A stretch of 64,000 nucleotides of DNA. Source: Methanofollis tationis. Lineage in GTDB: Archaea > Halobacteriota > Methanomicrobia > Methanomicrobiales > Methanofollaceae. Below are positions 35,801 to 47,601 of this stretch, in pieces. Position numbers and translations under genes: made by a program. The first letter of the stretch is position 1. Each line of letters opens with the position of its first letter. The notes beneath the pieces were generated by a model. The model was not told where the DNA came from and did not search any database. It saw only the letters and a program-made list of their open reading frames with translations. The stretch is taken from NCBI RefSeq assembly GCF_013377755.1, contig NZ_JABXWR010000001.1, forward strand, positions 1,995,104-2,059,103, written 5' to 3'.

Positions 35801-38800
35801 AACTCTTAATCTGTTTTTCATACGGCGACACGTAATTCGGTTCATCCCCACGCGAGTGGGGAACTCCATTTCGTTCAGGAACCCTCGCAGATCCGCATCG
35901 GTTCATCCCCACGCGAGTGGGGAACTCTGCTTCAGGTAGGCGATAACATCCGATTTAGGCGGTTCATCCCCACGCGAGTGGGGAACTCCATTATCGACCT
36001 CACCGTTACTGCCTCCTACCCGGTTCATCCCCACGCGAGTGGGGAACTCTAGAGTTTTTCGGGTCTAATCCGGTATTGGGACGGTTCATCCCCACGCGAG
36101 TGGGGAACTCTGCATTATCTCGCTCGAGGATGAGAGAGGCCACGGTTCATCCCCACGCGAGTGGGGAACTCTCCTGCGATTCGCTCCAGCCAACAAGCGT
36201 AAACGGTTCATCCCCACGCGAGTGGGGAACTCGAGGAATTCCGTTTTGCGACAGCGGCGGCAACCGGTTCATCCCCACGCGAGTGGGGAACTCGGCGTTC
36301 AGGCGGCGTGCTAAAACGCAGCCGCCGGTTCATCCCCACGCGAGTGGGGAACTCATCCCGAGAGTCCGTAACTTCTGCACGTTTTTCGGTTCATCCCCAC
36401 GCGAGTGGGGAACTCCTGCTCTCGGGGCGGGTGTCGGGGCTCTCGGCCGGTTCATCCCCACGCGAGTGGGGAACTCCCCGATATCCCGCAGTGCCTTCAG
36501 GTATCCCTCGGTTCATCCCCACGCGAGTGGGGAACTCGCTCCGCGGTGTCAAAGATCGCGCTGTTTACGACGGTTCATCCCCACGCGAGTGGGGAACTCG
36601 AGGCCGTATTCGAAGAGATGGGTTAGGAGGCCGGTTCATCCCCACGCGAGTGGGGAACTCGTATAACGCTCCCTACGACATGGGGGTGCTCTCGGTTCAT
36701 CCCCACGCGAGTGGGGAACTCTGCATTACTCGTCAGATTACGATCTGGAGGCTCGGTTCATCCCCACGCGAGTGGGGAACTCGGATTCTGGAGCGGCTAC
36801 AGGGGCGGCGCGATCGGTTCATCCCCACGCGAGTGGGGAACTCCGGCACAAGCACGTCGTCACCGTCAGTGGTAACGGTTCATCCCCACGCGAGTGGGGA
36901 ACTCGGAATCAGGAGCAAGTAAGGGTACTCCGCTATCGGTTCATCCCCACGCGAGTGGGGAACTCTCAGAGATCTCGTCAGCGTAGCCGAGCCTCGCCGG
37001 TTCATCCCCACGCGAGTGGGGAACTCCCCTTCCTTCTGTGTCGCTCCCTAAGGTCTCCCGGTTCATCCCCACGCGAGTGGGGAACTCTTGCTGATCGCGT
37101 TGTCGGCGTGATCCAGCGCCGGTTCATCCCCACGCGAGTGGGGAACTCATGGTGGTCGTTGGCATGTTAGCAACCTGGGCCGGTTCATCCCCACGCGAGT
37201 GGGGAACTCAGCAGACCCCGCAGATCCGAGATAGATGTTCCCGGTTCATCCCCACGCGAGTGGGGAACTCATATTCCACTTGGTGCTGGCAAAACGTACC
37301 GGCGGTTCATCCCCACGCGAGTGGGGAACTCGGCAATAGGAGGCACTCCTCGCGTGATTCTGGCGGTTCATCCCCACGCGAGTGGGGAACTCAAATTCGG
37401 CAAAATGCTCCGGGTCGCTCCCTTCGGTTCATCCCCACGCGAGTGGGGAACTCAGAAACCTGCTCGCCATCAAAGAGGATCTCACCGGTTCATCCCCACG
37501 CGAGTGGGGAACTCCCGGTTTTCCGTCCATCACTAATGAACTCGAACGGTTCATCCCCACGCGAGTGGGGAACTCGAGTGGTTAGAGGCTGCTGAGGATG
37601 ACTGCTCCGGTTCATCCCCACGCGAGTGGGGAACTCCTGAACTAGTGGTCGTCCACGGTCCTGTCTGGCGGTTCATCCCCACGCGAGTGGGGAACTCATG
37701 GTCGTCGTAGGCATGTTAGCCACCTGCGCCGGTTCATCCCCACGCGAGTGGGGAACTCCACCTACGAACTGAGACGTGAATCTTCTCTCTCGGTTCATCC
37801 CCACGCGAGTGGGGAACTCAGGCCGGCGCCTCGACTGACGAAATGCCCTACCGGTTCATCCCCACGCGAGTGGGGAACTCCAGCCACTGTATCTGACGCC
37901 CTAAGTGAGAAACGGTTCATCCCCACGCGAGTGGGGAACTCCTGAGGATACCTACCTCAAGGAACTGAATTCACGGTTCATCCCCACGCGAGTGGGGAAC
38001 TCGCTATATCCAGTCTGACCTCCGAGTTATTCGACGGTTCATCCCCACGCGAGTGGGGAACTCACCGTTGGAGTGGTATACTGTCCACGACGTATCGGTT
38101 CATCCCCACGCGAGTGGGGAACTCAAGAACTCTCTACGGGTGGTTTTCCCGTTCTCCGGTTCATCCCCACGCGAGTGGGGAACTCCGCATTTGGCGTCGT
38201 TGCACTGGCCGGGGCGGCGGTTCATCCCCACGCGAGTGGGGAACTCCATTATCGACCTCACCGTTACTACCGCCTACCCGGTTCATCCCCACGCGAGTGG
38301 GGAACTCTCAGCGCGCAGGGGGCCCCATTCTCTCGAGCTCGGTTCATCCCCACGCGAGTGGGGAACTCCGCCGCTTGAACGAGCGCTTCGGTGTTTGCGG
38401 CGGTTCATCCCCACGCGAGTGGGGAACTCGTACGAGAGTCGCGGTGAAACGCGGCAATGGGCGGTTCATCCCCACGCGAGTGGGGAACTCTCATAATGCC
38501 CCGCCCTCCTGCATCCTTCGTTCGGTTCATCCCCACGCGAGTGGGGAACTCCTCGTCCACCTCCAAGGACGGGTGGCAAGGGCCGGTTCATCCCCACGCG
38601 AGTGGGGAACTCCATTCCACTGCCACCTTGATCAGCACCTCATCCGGTTCATCCCCACGCGAGTGGGGAACTCGAGGTCGAGTTCGGAGAGGTTGCGCCG
38701 GATCTCGGTTCATCCCCACGCGAGTGGGGAACTCTCAGCCCAGAGCGTATAGATGAAGTCCAGGATCGGTTCATCCCCACGCGAGTGGGGAACTCGCGAT

Positions 38801-41800
38801 CGCGAGCTTGTTGAGCGCGAGCGTCGGCGGTTCATCCCCACGCGAGTGGGGAACTCTTGAACTGCACGATCGCAAAGTGGCACCAGTTCGGTTCATCCCC
38901 ACGCGAGTGGGGAACTCAGCATCTGCGCCTTGCAGAAGTCAAGGCCATCCGGTTCATCCCCACGCGAGTGGGGAACTCACTCGGATACCCTGTGCTGGGT
39001 GTGCTGGGGTCGGTTCATCCCCACGCGAGTGGGGAACTCAGGATGATGAGTTCCCCAGCCATTCAGCTCACCGGTTCATCCCCACGCGAGTGGGGAACTC
39101 ATGGGTAGCGAACGGAGAAAAACCACCTCGCCCGGTTCATCCCCACGCGAGTGGGGAACTCACTGTCTGGATCTCTCCGTCAGGTGCAGGCGTCGGTTCA
39201 TCCCCACGCGAGTGGGGAACTCTAGGGGCAGTGGCGTGTTCGGTGGTTCTGCTCCGGTTCATCCCCACGCGAGTGGGGAACTCCGCGGCTTCAACCCGAG
39301 GGAATACGCCTTCATCGGTTCATCCCCACGCGAGTGGGGAACTCCTCGTCTCCCAATCCTGACGCCTGGCGCATGGCGGTTCATCCCCACGCGAGTGGGG
39401 AACTCTGCAAAGGGGACGATATCTTCCGGGAATTCCTCGGTTCATCCCCACGCGAGTGGGGAACTCTCAGATATCTCGTCAGCGTAGCCGAGCATCGCCG
39501 GTTCATCCCCACGCGAGTGGGGAACTCCCATATTCGTATGTTTCGTTGTATAGGGTGTCCGGTTCATCCCCACGCGAGTGGGGAACTCAGGATGATGAGT
39601 TCCCCAGGCATTCAGCCCACCGGTTCATCCCCACGCGAGTGGGGAACTCCAGACCGATGACGGGAACCAGACACTCGTAGCCGGTTCATCCCCACGCGAG
39701 TGGGGAACTCGAAATCATCAGCGATGGCCGGAAAACTGGCGTCGGTTCATCCCCACGCGAGTGGGGAACTCTGCGTCAAAAACCGCTTCTGGACCGGCTC
39801 CGGCGGTTCATCCCCACGCGAGTGGGGAACTCTATAGGCGAGGTCGATAATACACTAGATATCGCGGTTCATCCCCACGCGAGTGGGGAACTCTTTCGAA
39901 AAATGTCGTCAGACGAAGTGGGTTTCCGGTTCATCCCCACGCGAGTGGGGAACTCAAGAACTCTCTGCGGGTTGTTTTGCCGTGTGCCGGTTCATCCCCA
40001 CGCGAGTGGGGAACTCTGGTGCGCTGATGTCTGATATGGATATGTCTGCGGTTCATCCCCACGCGAGTGGGGAACTCCGTGCGCCAGGTCCTCCGGGAGA
40101 GACAGGGGTCGGTTCATCCCCACGCGAGTGGGGAACTCCTAGTATAGGTCGTTATGGGTAATAAAGGTTTCGGTTCATCCCCACGCGAGTGGGGAACTCA
40201 ATGGTCGTCGTCGGCATGTTAGCAACCTGCGCGGTTCATCCCCACGCGAGTGGGGAACTCAGCAGTCTGAGCGCCAAAATGTCGTATCCCCACGGTTCAT
40301 CCCCACGCGAGTGGGGAACTCGGCCATAGTGATCAGGCCTCCGACCGGGCCGCCGGTTCATCCCCACGCGAGTGGGGAACTCAGCCACGAAGTCGTGCTG
40401 TCCGGCAATTAAAACGGTTCATCCCCACGCGAGTGGGGAACTCCTCCGGTGCGGCCGGAAGTGGGACGCGATCGCCCGGTTCATCCCCACGCGAGTGGGG
40501 AACTCCTCTCCCGGGCGCTGAAGAAGTATCTCGGGACCGGTTCATCCCCACGCGAGTGGGGAACTCCTGAAAACACGGTAGATATGGTCGAATAGGCGCG
40601 GTTCATCCCCACGCGAGTGGGGAACTCGCAGCACCCAAACAAGCGCCCTGCACGCGTATCGGTTCATCCCCACGCGAGTGGGGAACTCTACTGTTTACAC
40701 CGAGGACAGGCCCTCGGGTGCGGTTCATCCCCACGCGAGTGGGGAACTCGTGTGCAGGATGACGGCGGGGGATTCAAGCCCCGGTTCATCCCCACGCGAG
40801 TGGGGAACTCGCAGCACCCAAACAAGCGCCCTGCACGCGTATCGGTTCATCCCCACGCGAGTGGGGAACTCGCCATAGCAGGAGTTATTACGTCGAGAGC
40901 TCACGGTTCATCCCCACGCGAGTGGGGAACTCTGCCCCTGTCCTCGTACGTGCTGTAGTGCGCACGGTTCATCCCCACGCGAGTGGGGAACTCCCTGGGC
41001 GGCGTCTAACCTCCGGGCGGCTGGCCGGTTCATCCCCACGCGAGTGGGGAACTCGCACTGAAATGGGTATTCGTCCTGCTCCCCGGCGGTTCATCCCCAC
41101 GCGAGTGGGGAACTCCGCCGCTAACGCGGCTCTTGGGACCTATCTGCCGGTTCATCCCCACGCGAGTGGGGAACTCACCTCGCCAGATGAGGGTGGTAGC
41201 ACGGGCCGCGGTTCATCCCCACGCGAGTGGGGAACTCGGAAGACTGGTGTTTTCGTTGACGTTTCGGCTCGGTTCATCCCCACGCGAGTGGGGAACTCCG
41301 TGATCGGGAGGAGCTGCCCGGCTCGGAGGCCGGTTCATCCCCACGCGAGTGGGGAACTCGTGGCGGCGGCGAGGTCGGCAAAGTTCTGGTGCGGTTCATC
41401 CCCACGCGAGTGGGGAACTCCTATAGGGTCGAAGGTCAGCAGTCCCATGTTTCGGTTCATCCCCACGCGAGTGGGGAACTCGTGGCGATCGTCGGTGACG
41501 ATCAGCGCCCCCTCGGTTCATCCCCACGCGAGTGGGGAACTCTTCGCGGGTATCATCGACATGGTGAAGGGGATCGGTTCATCCCCACGCGAGTGGGGAA
41601 CTCAGCGACAGCGCCTCCGATAACGGTGTGCCGGACGGTTCATCCCCACGCGAGTGGGGAACTCCTAGACTATTCGGGTGTATCTCAGATATGCGGCGGT
41701 TCATCCCCACGCGAGTGGGGAACTCCCTAGACGAATCTTTGACCATGTCTATTGTCACGGTTCATCCCCACGCGAGTGGGGAACTCGCTCTGTGATTACC

Positions 41801-43190
41801 ACTGACTACGCCGTCAGTGGGTTCATCCCCACGCGAGTGGGGAACTCCCGCAGACTACGCGCCGGGTTATATAGACGGGCGGTTCATCCCCACGCGAGTG
41901 GGGAACTCAGCACCGATAGCGCTGAGACCGTAGATATCGACGGTTCATCCCCACGCGAGTGGGGAACTCTCGTTGAGTTTGACGCGCTTTGCGACCTGCA
42001 TCGGTTCATCCCCACGCGAGTGGGGAACTCTACTGGCGTTTGACCTCTTCGAGCGCGATGATCGGTTCATCCCCACGCGAGTGGGGAACTCACGTCACCG
42101 CTGCCGCCACATCCGGGGCGTATCGGTTCATCCCCACGCGAGTGGGGAACTCGTTGAGTCATTACAGCCGCCTCCCGTCATCGACGGTTCATCCCCACGC
42201 GAGTGGGGAACTCTTTCCGGTGCCGGGTGTGCGGGACGCTGCAGACCGGTTCATCCCCACGCGAGTGGGGAACTCATGTTGAGCACCCGGGAGAGGGCGG
42301 GGTCTTTCGGTTCATCCCCACGCGAGTGGGGAACTCATAGTGGTTGGAGAAGCGTGGGGGTGATAGAACGGTTCATCCCCACGCGAGTGGGGAACTCGGC
42401 TGAGAGAGTCTATATCGAGCCTGTCCCATCGGTTCATCCCCACGCGAGTGGGGAACTCCGGGCGGCGATAGCACCGGAGGATACCGCTTTCGGTTCATCC
42501 CCACGCGAGTGGGGAACTCTGGGACTCAGCGACCGGCAAAACGAAGAGATTCGGTTCATCCCCACGCGAGTGGGGAACTCTATGTATATGGAGCGTGGAT
42601 AGTATATATATTCGGTTCATCCCCACGCGAGTGGGGAACTCTGCGGTAATAACTGTAGAATCTACGTCGTGGACGGTTCATCCCCACGCGAGTGGGGAAC
42701 TCGCTGTATATCCACCTGCACCCCGAGTTTTGCGCGGTTCATCCCCACGCGAGTGGGGAACTCGTTCGTTTTCCGTCTGTGCATTTTCCATTTTTCGGTT
42801 CATCCCCACGCGAGTGGGGAACTCCGGGTGCCTCTACGCCTTCTCAAAAGTAGGCTCGGTTCATCCCCACGCGAGTGGGGAACTCCTCCTCGGCCTGCGC
42901 CGAGACTGACGAAATACCGGTTCATCCCCACGCGAGTGGGGAACTCGCCCCTGCCGCCGCCGAGGTCGTCACCCTCACCGGTTCATCCCCACGCGAGTGG
43001 GGAACTCATGAAAAAGATTTAGGGCCATCAGAAGATCCCCGGTTCATCCCCACGCGAGTGGGGAACTCTCGATTCAGATACCCCTGCACCTTCCCGATCT
43101 CGGTTCATCCCCACGCGAGTGGGGAACTCTGAGAGAATGCGAATACCTGCGGCGATCCTTCCGGTTCATCCCCACGCGAGTGGGGAACTC
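20831..43190 (-). CRISPR. Very long type I-E CRISPR array (about 367 repeats)
   Basis: The 29-bp repeat reads on the plus strand CGGTTCATCCCC...GTGGGGAACTC, and on the minus (transcribed) strand GAGTTCCCCACTCGCG followed by TGGGGATGAACCG. That strand matches the E. coli type I-E repeat and gives the 8-nt crRNA handle ATGAACCG. The period is 61 bp (32-33-bp spacers). From the first repeat at 20831 to the last at 43162-43190 I count 367 repeats and 366 spacers, extrapolated from spacing with checks along the array rather than counted one by one. Repeats are virtually invariant apart from the second one (T to C at about 20895) and about 13 changes at the first base. The array is transcribed leftward from the leader at 43191-43320, so the newest spacers are on the right. 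Confidence 0.99.
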
Positions 43191-43320
43191 TCTTCCAGTT
43201 ATCATCCCGAGAAAGAAATTTCTTTCTATGCTGCGCCAGGAACAGCCCCACACCATCGTGGTGCGAGAGCCCCCTGCCTGATGACAGAGGATGCGTGGGT
43301 GAAAAAGAGATAGACGCCCA
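43191..43320 (-). promoter_or_regulatory. CRISPR leader between cas2 and the newest repeat
   Basis: 130 bp separate the cas2 stop from the first leader-side repeat. A perfect 18-bp palindrome, AGAAAGAAATTTCTTTCT, lies at 43210-43227, 34 bp from the last spacer-repeat junction side and 20 bp from the repeat edge. A small hairpin (CACCA-TCG-TGGTG) is at about 43250-43262. An AT-rich GTGAAAAAGAGATAG stretch near 43300 could support a promoter. The leader should hold the array promoter and the site that directs integration. Confidence 0.8.
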
Positions 43321-44515
<1,195 letters not shown>

Positions 44516-44519
<4 letters not shown>

Positions 44520-45202
44520 ACCGGCCTGATGAGCAGCAGCCCGCAGCCGAAACTCTTCGCCGGCCCGATCCCGGCATACAGGGCCTGCTCAAACCGCTCG
44601 GGATCCGTCACCGTCAGCACACCGGTAAAATCGATGGTGCTGATCGAAACCCAGTGCTTCCCTTTCGGCTTCTTAAACCGGTGCTGCCGATATCCATCCG
44701 CCCGGACCATACCCTCTTCAACGGCAAACCCCGCCGCCTCAGACCTCGAAGACAACCAGGAAAACCCTTCCTTCTGGACAAGTATCTCCTGTGAGGGCAT
44801 GGCGTCGGATGGGCACCCGGACTGCTCCAGCAGCACTTTTGCATCCATCACCACATCGTGCCGGTGCTGCCTCCTCTCCTCGTCCCTCTTAGACCGTATG
44901 GGATTCGCTCTCAGGGAAAACCCGAAACGTTGCCCTGTCCTGAGCACCGGGTTGTACTCCTTCGACTCCACCGCCCAGATCCCGTCAAGATCCACCGGTT
45001 CTGCCGTTGACACTGCATAGATCACCGGTGACGCCTCCTGCATCTCCAGGCGGTAGATGAAATCGCGGTCCTTTCTCGACCCATCCGAAAAGATCCGCCA
45101 CACCATCCCGTGGACATCGTACGGATTCCGCACGCTCCGCCAGAAGGCTGGTGTTCGCTGGACGTCGTCCCGCAGGCGTATGCGGTAGATGGACCGCTTC
45201 AT
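44516..45202 (-). CDS. cas6e: Cas6e, crRNA-processing endoribonuclease
   Basis: Cleaves the array transcript within each repeat, leaving the 8-nt 5' handle, and stays bound to the 3' hairpin as part of Cascade. 228 residues from ATG 45202 (MKRSIYRIRLRDD). The probable catalytic His31 lies in NPYDVHGMVWRIF, equivalent to the Y-x-x-H-x-x-x-W region of E. coli Cas6e. The C-terminal Gly-rich loop GIGPAKSFGCGLLLI is typical. I reject the longer ORF start at 45262 because it adds 20 residues without likeness and overlaps cas5e, whereas 45202 gives an ATGA overlap with the cas5e stop. Confidence 0.96.
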
Positions 45203-45951
45203 CTGACCCCCTCCGGCACCTGCACCAGGGCCCCGTGTTCCTTGCGCTCCGTAAACTGCCACCGCCGCCGGTTCAGCGCAACATCGCGCCTCTGGACGGT
45301 CTGACTGCTCTCCACCGCAAAACCTGTATTCTCCTCATCTTCCCAGAAGAGCATTCCGCGCTCTTTACCGGCAATGGGGCTCATCATCCCTATATTCTGG
45401 AAAACTGCCGCCTCCATCGCCGCACGCAGGTTATCACCCCTGACGACCTGCGGCTGCAGCGGGAGCGCCACCGGGCAGGATCTCCGCCCCAGGTAAAGGG
45501 TGAATACCGGACTATTCAGCGCCTCCGCAAGTTCGGAGAGGAGATAGGGGGGATTTTCGGTCGCAGCCCGGATGCAGACCGTGTACAGTGCATCGCAGAA
45601 GTACTCCCGCGTCGAGAGGATCGTATTCAGGTCATCCCGGTGAATGCTCACCTCCTCCCGGCGGGTGGCAAACGGCCATGCCCGTTTCTTTGTTATCTCT
45701 GATGGCACCTGGGTGGTATGGTAGTCCCGGATCAGACTGCCCGGGGTATTCACCAGTACAGCCATTCGGTAACTCTCCTGCAGTTCTTTCAGATCTGCGG
45801 CATCCTCGCGGCGGATGCCCAGCGCTGCCGCCACCAGCCCGAAGATCGCCGACCTGGAGGGGTGACTCTCCGAAGGGCGATACTCTCCAACCGCCACACC
45901 GCCCCACGCGGCCATCGGGCCGAAGAGTCGGAACAGGAGATACTCAGGCAT
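45199..45951 (-). CDS. cas5e: Cas5e, Cascade backbone subunit
   Basis: 250 residues from ATG 45951 (MPEYLLFRLFGPMAAWGG). The start and the segment YRPSESHPSRSAIFGLVAAALGI are characteristic of Cas5e, which holds the 5' handle of crRNA at the Cse1 end of Cascade. Further matches are DYHTTQVPSEITKK and LYLGRRSCPVALPL. The start overlaps the cas7e stop by 8 bp; the longer frame to 45996 is unlikely. E. coli CasD is slightly shorter (about 224 residues). Confidence 0.96.
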   Translation of the reverse strand: MPEYLLFRLFGPMAAWGGVAVGEYRPSESHPSRSAIFGLVAAALGIRREDAADLKELQESYRMAVLVNTPGSLIRDYHTTQVPSEITKKRAWPFATRREEVSIHRDDLNTILSTREYFCDALYTVCIRAATENPPYLLSELAEALNSPVFTLYLGRRSCPVALPLQPQVVRGDNLRAAMEAAVFQNIGMMSPIAGKERGMLFWEDEENTGFAVESSQTVQRRDVALNRRRWQFTERKEHGALVQVPEGVR

Positions 45952-47080
45952 GGTCACCCGACACAAAGGTAAGGATCTCTTTGAGCGTACCCACACCCGC
46001 GGCAGCGTTCATCGTCATGGTATCCCTGGCGCACGCCCCGTAGGTCTTCTCCATATTCTCCCGCGTCTTCTCCAGGACATTCACTGCCGTCGTCAGGTAA
46101 TCCTCACCGCCGACGGGCTTGAGGAAGGCCACCGCGAGCGATCGCGGCTGCTGGCTCCCCCGCTCGGCAAGGATATAGGATGCATAGGCCCGCGAGGCAA
46201 AACTGTTCTGTTTCCCTTTTGGCCCAACCTTTGCCGCCGCCTCGGTGAGGGCAGCGATTGTCTTGTCAGCCAGTTCTGATTTCCCGCCCAGATTCTCCAC
46301 CAGAAGGTCGCGGTTGATGCAGAGGTACGCGTAATAGAGTCCGGCCGCAAACTCGGCCTGACCTACGTGCGCAGCACCGACATCCTCGATACCCCGGTTG
46401 AGGTCATCGACGGCGGTGAAGTAATCGTCCTCCACCGCCACACGGTGGACGGTGATCGCATGGGCCACCTGGACCGCCGCCTCACAGTTGAAAGAAGGCG
46501 ATGAAGCCAGCATCCTGCCGAACATGGCGATATCGACTGCCGAGTTCTCCTCCCGCAGAAGGGCGAGATCCTCATCTGATGGGTCTTTCCCGCTCTCGAC
46601 GAGGCGCGAGAGCAGTGCGTCGATCGCCGCAATCTCATCCGGGCTGAAATGAACCATCTGCTCGACACAGAGCGACTCTTTCTTCTTCTTCTCTGTGTTC
46701 TCCTCGTTTGAATCCTTGACAGATTTCAACTTTCCAAACTGAGCGGCGATCGCCTGGCCCCATTCCACTGCTTTCTTCTCCGCCACCCCTGTCCGCACCG
46801 GCGCCGCATCTCTCTCTTCAAGGACATCGGACAGTGCCTTTCCGCCTTTCATGGCAAGGTAGATGTTCCAGCCCATCTCTTTGGTGCGGATGCCAAGATG
46901 ATCGCCAAACGCTTCCTTAAATATCTCGGACGTGCGCCACGCCCGCTTCAGGCTCTGCGATGATACACGTAGTCTGCAGGCCCCGCCCATCATTGCGGTT
47001 TTCGGCCTGCCCAGGTCGTCACGGTTCAGGTTCGACGGGGGATACGATGCAAGCATATGTAACTGGATAAATTCTGCCAT
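45944..47080 (-). CDS. cas7e: Cas7e, Cascade crRNA-binding backbone subunit
   Basis: 378 residues. Six copies of this protein coat the spacer part of crRNA in type I-E Cascade. The start FIQLHMLASYPPSNLNRDD and RLRVSSQSLKRAWRTSEIF match CasC/Cse4. ELADKTIAALTEAA, GKQNSFASRAYASYIL and the C-terminal MNAAAGVGTLKEI fit as well. A Lys-rich insertion (NTEKKKKES) near residue 130 lies in the variable thumb/helical region. It starts 11 bp after cse2. Confidence 0.97.
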   Translation of the reverse strand: MAEFIQLHMLASYPPSNLNRDDLGRPKTAMMGGACRLRVSSQSLKRAWRTSEIFKEAFGDHLGIRTKEMGWNIYLAMKGGKALSDVLEERDAAPVRTGVAEKKAVEWGQAIAAQFGKLKSVKDSNEENTEKKKKESLCVEQMVHFSPDEIAAIDALLSRLVESGKDPSDEDLALLREENSAVDIAMFGRMLASSPSFNCEAAVQVAHAITVHRVAVEDDYFTAVDDLNRGIEDVGAAHVGQAEFAAGLYYAYLCINRDLLVENLGGKSELADKTIAALTEAAAKVGPKGKQNSFASRAYASYILAERGSQQPRSLAVAFLKPVGGEDYLTTAVNVLEKTRENMEKTYGACARDTMTMNAAAGVGTLKEILTFVSGDHA

Positions 47081-47091
47081 GTTTTTTCACC

Positions 47092-47601
47092 TCATTCTTT
47101 CTTCGGGATGTTCATGTAATACGACTCTGCCCACGCTCTTTTTGTCTTGGGGTCCCACCGGTACAGCCCCCACACCAGATCACGGATGTTCGCCTTCCGA
47201 TCGATCATTGTGACCAGCCGTTTCATCATCGGGAAGAGTTCAACATAGTCATAGTCCTCCACGCGGAGAAGCCGGCGGAACCGCGCCTCACTCACCCGTG
47301 CAGTTGCCCCCCCATCTTTCGGGTGGGCGAACTGTGCGGCAAGCCTGACCCCATCGGCGGATGTTTCAACATCTGCAAGGACTCCTGCAATCACAGCAAG
47401 TTTCTCGCGGTCCCATGTTGGCAACGCCGCCTTCAACCGGTAGTAGGCTGGAACAAAGGCCACCTCTGCCGGCGTCCGGCAGCGCCGCAACTCCGCCCGC
47501 TCCCCGCGGTGGGCCTTGATCTCTCTCCACCAGTTGAGGATCGCGTCCATAGGTTCGTCCTTATGGCCTGAATCCTGTACCGTATTCTCTGTCATTGTCA
47601 T
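47092..47601 (-). CDS. cse2: Cse2 (CasB, Cas11e), Cascade small subunit
   Basis: 169 residues, an all-helical basic protein present as a dimer along the belly of Cascade, where it steadies the displaced DNA strand. RAELRRCRTPAEVAFVPAYY and RFRRLLRVEDYDYVELFPMM correspond to the conserved basic segments of CasB. The start overlaps the cse1 stop by 4 bp. A short N-terminal extension (TENTVQDSGHKDEP) looks disordered. Confidence 0.94.
   Translation of the reverse strand: MTMTENTVQDSGHKDEPMDAILNWWREIKAHRGERAELRRCRTPAEVAFVPAYYRLKAALPTWDREKLAVIAGVLADVETSADGVRLAAQFAHPKDGGATARVSEARFRRLLRVEDYDYVELFPMMKRLVTMIDRKANIRDLVWGLYRWDPKTKRAWAESYYMNIPKKE

Noticed and set aside
20831-43190. Possible self-targeting spacers against genes in this window
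   Set aside because: I noticed none by eye, but a systematic comparison of 366 spacers with both strands was not possible, so I make no claim.
20830-43313. Hundreds of long open frames across the array encoding repeated peptides such as [18 protein letters not shown] and [10 protein letters not shown]
   Set aside because: These are the CRISPR repeat read in three frames; the 61-bp period rotates the frame at each unit. No starts, codon bias or conservation support proteins.
45203-45262. N-terminal extension of Cas6e
   Set aside because: Gly/Ala-rich, antisense-like text overlapping cas5e; the ATGA overlap start at 45202 gives the family N-terminus.
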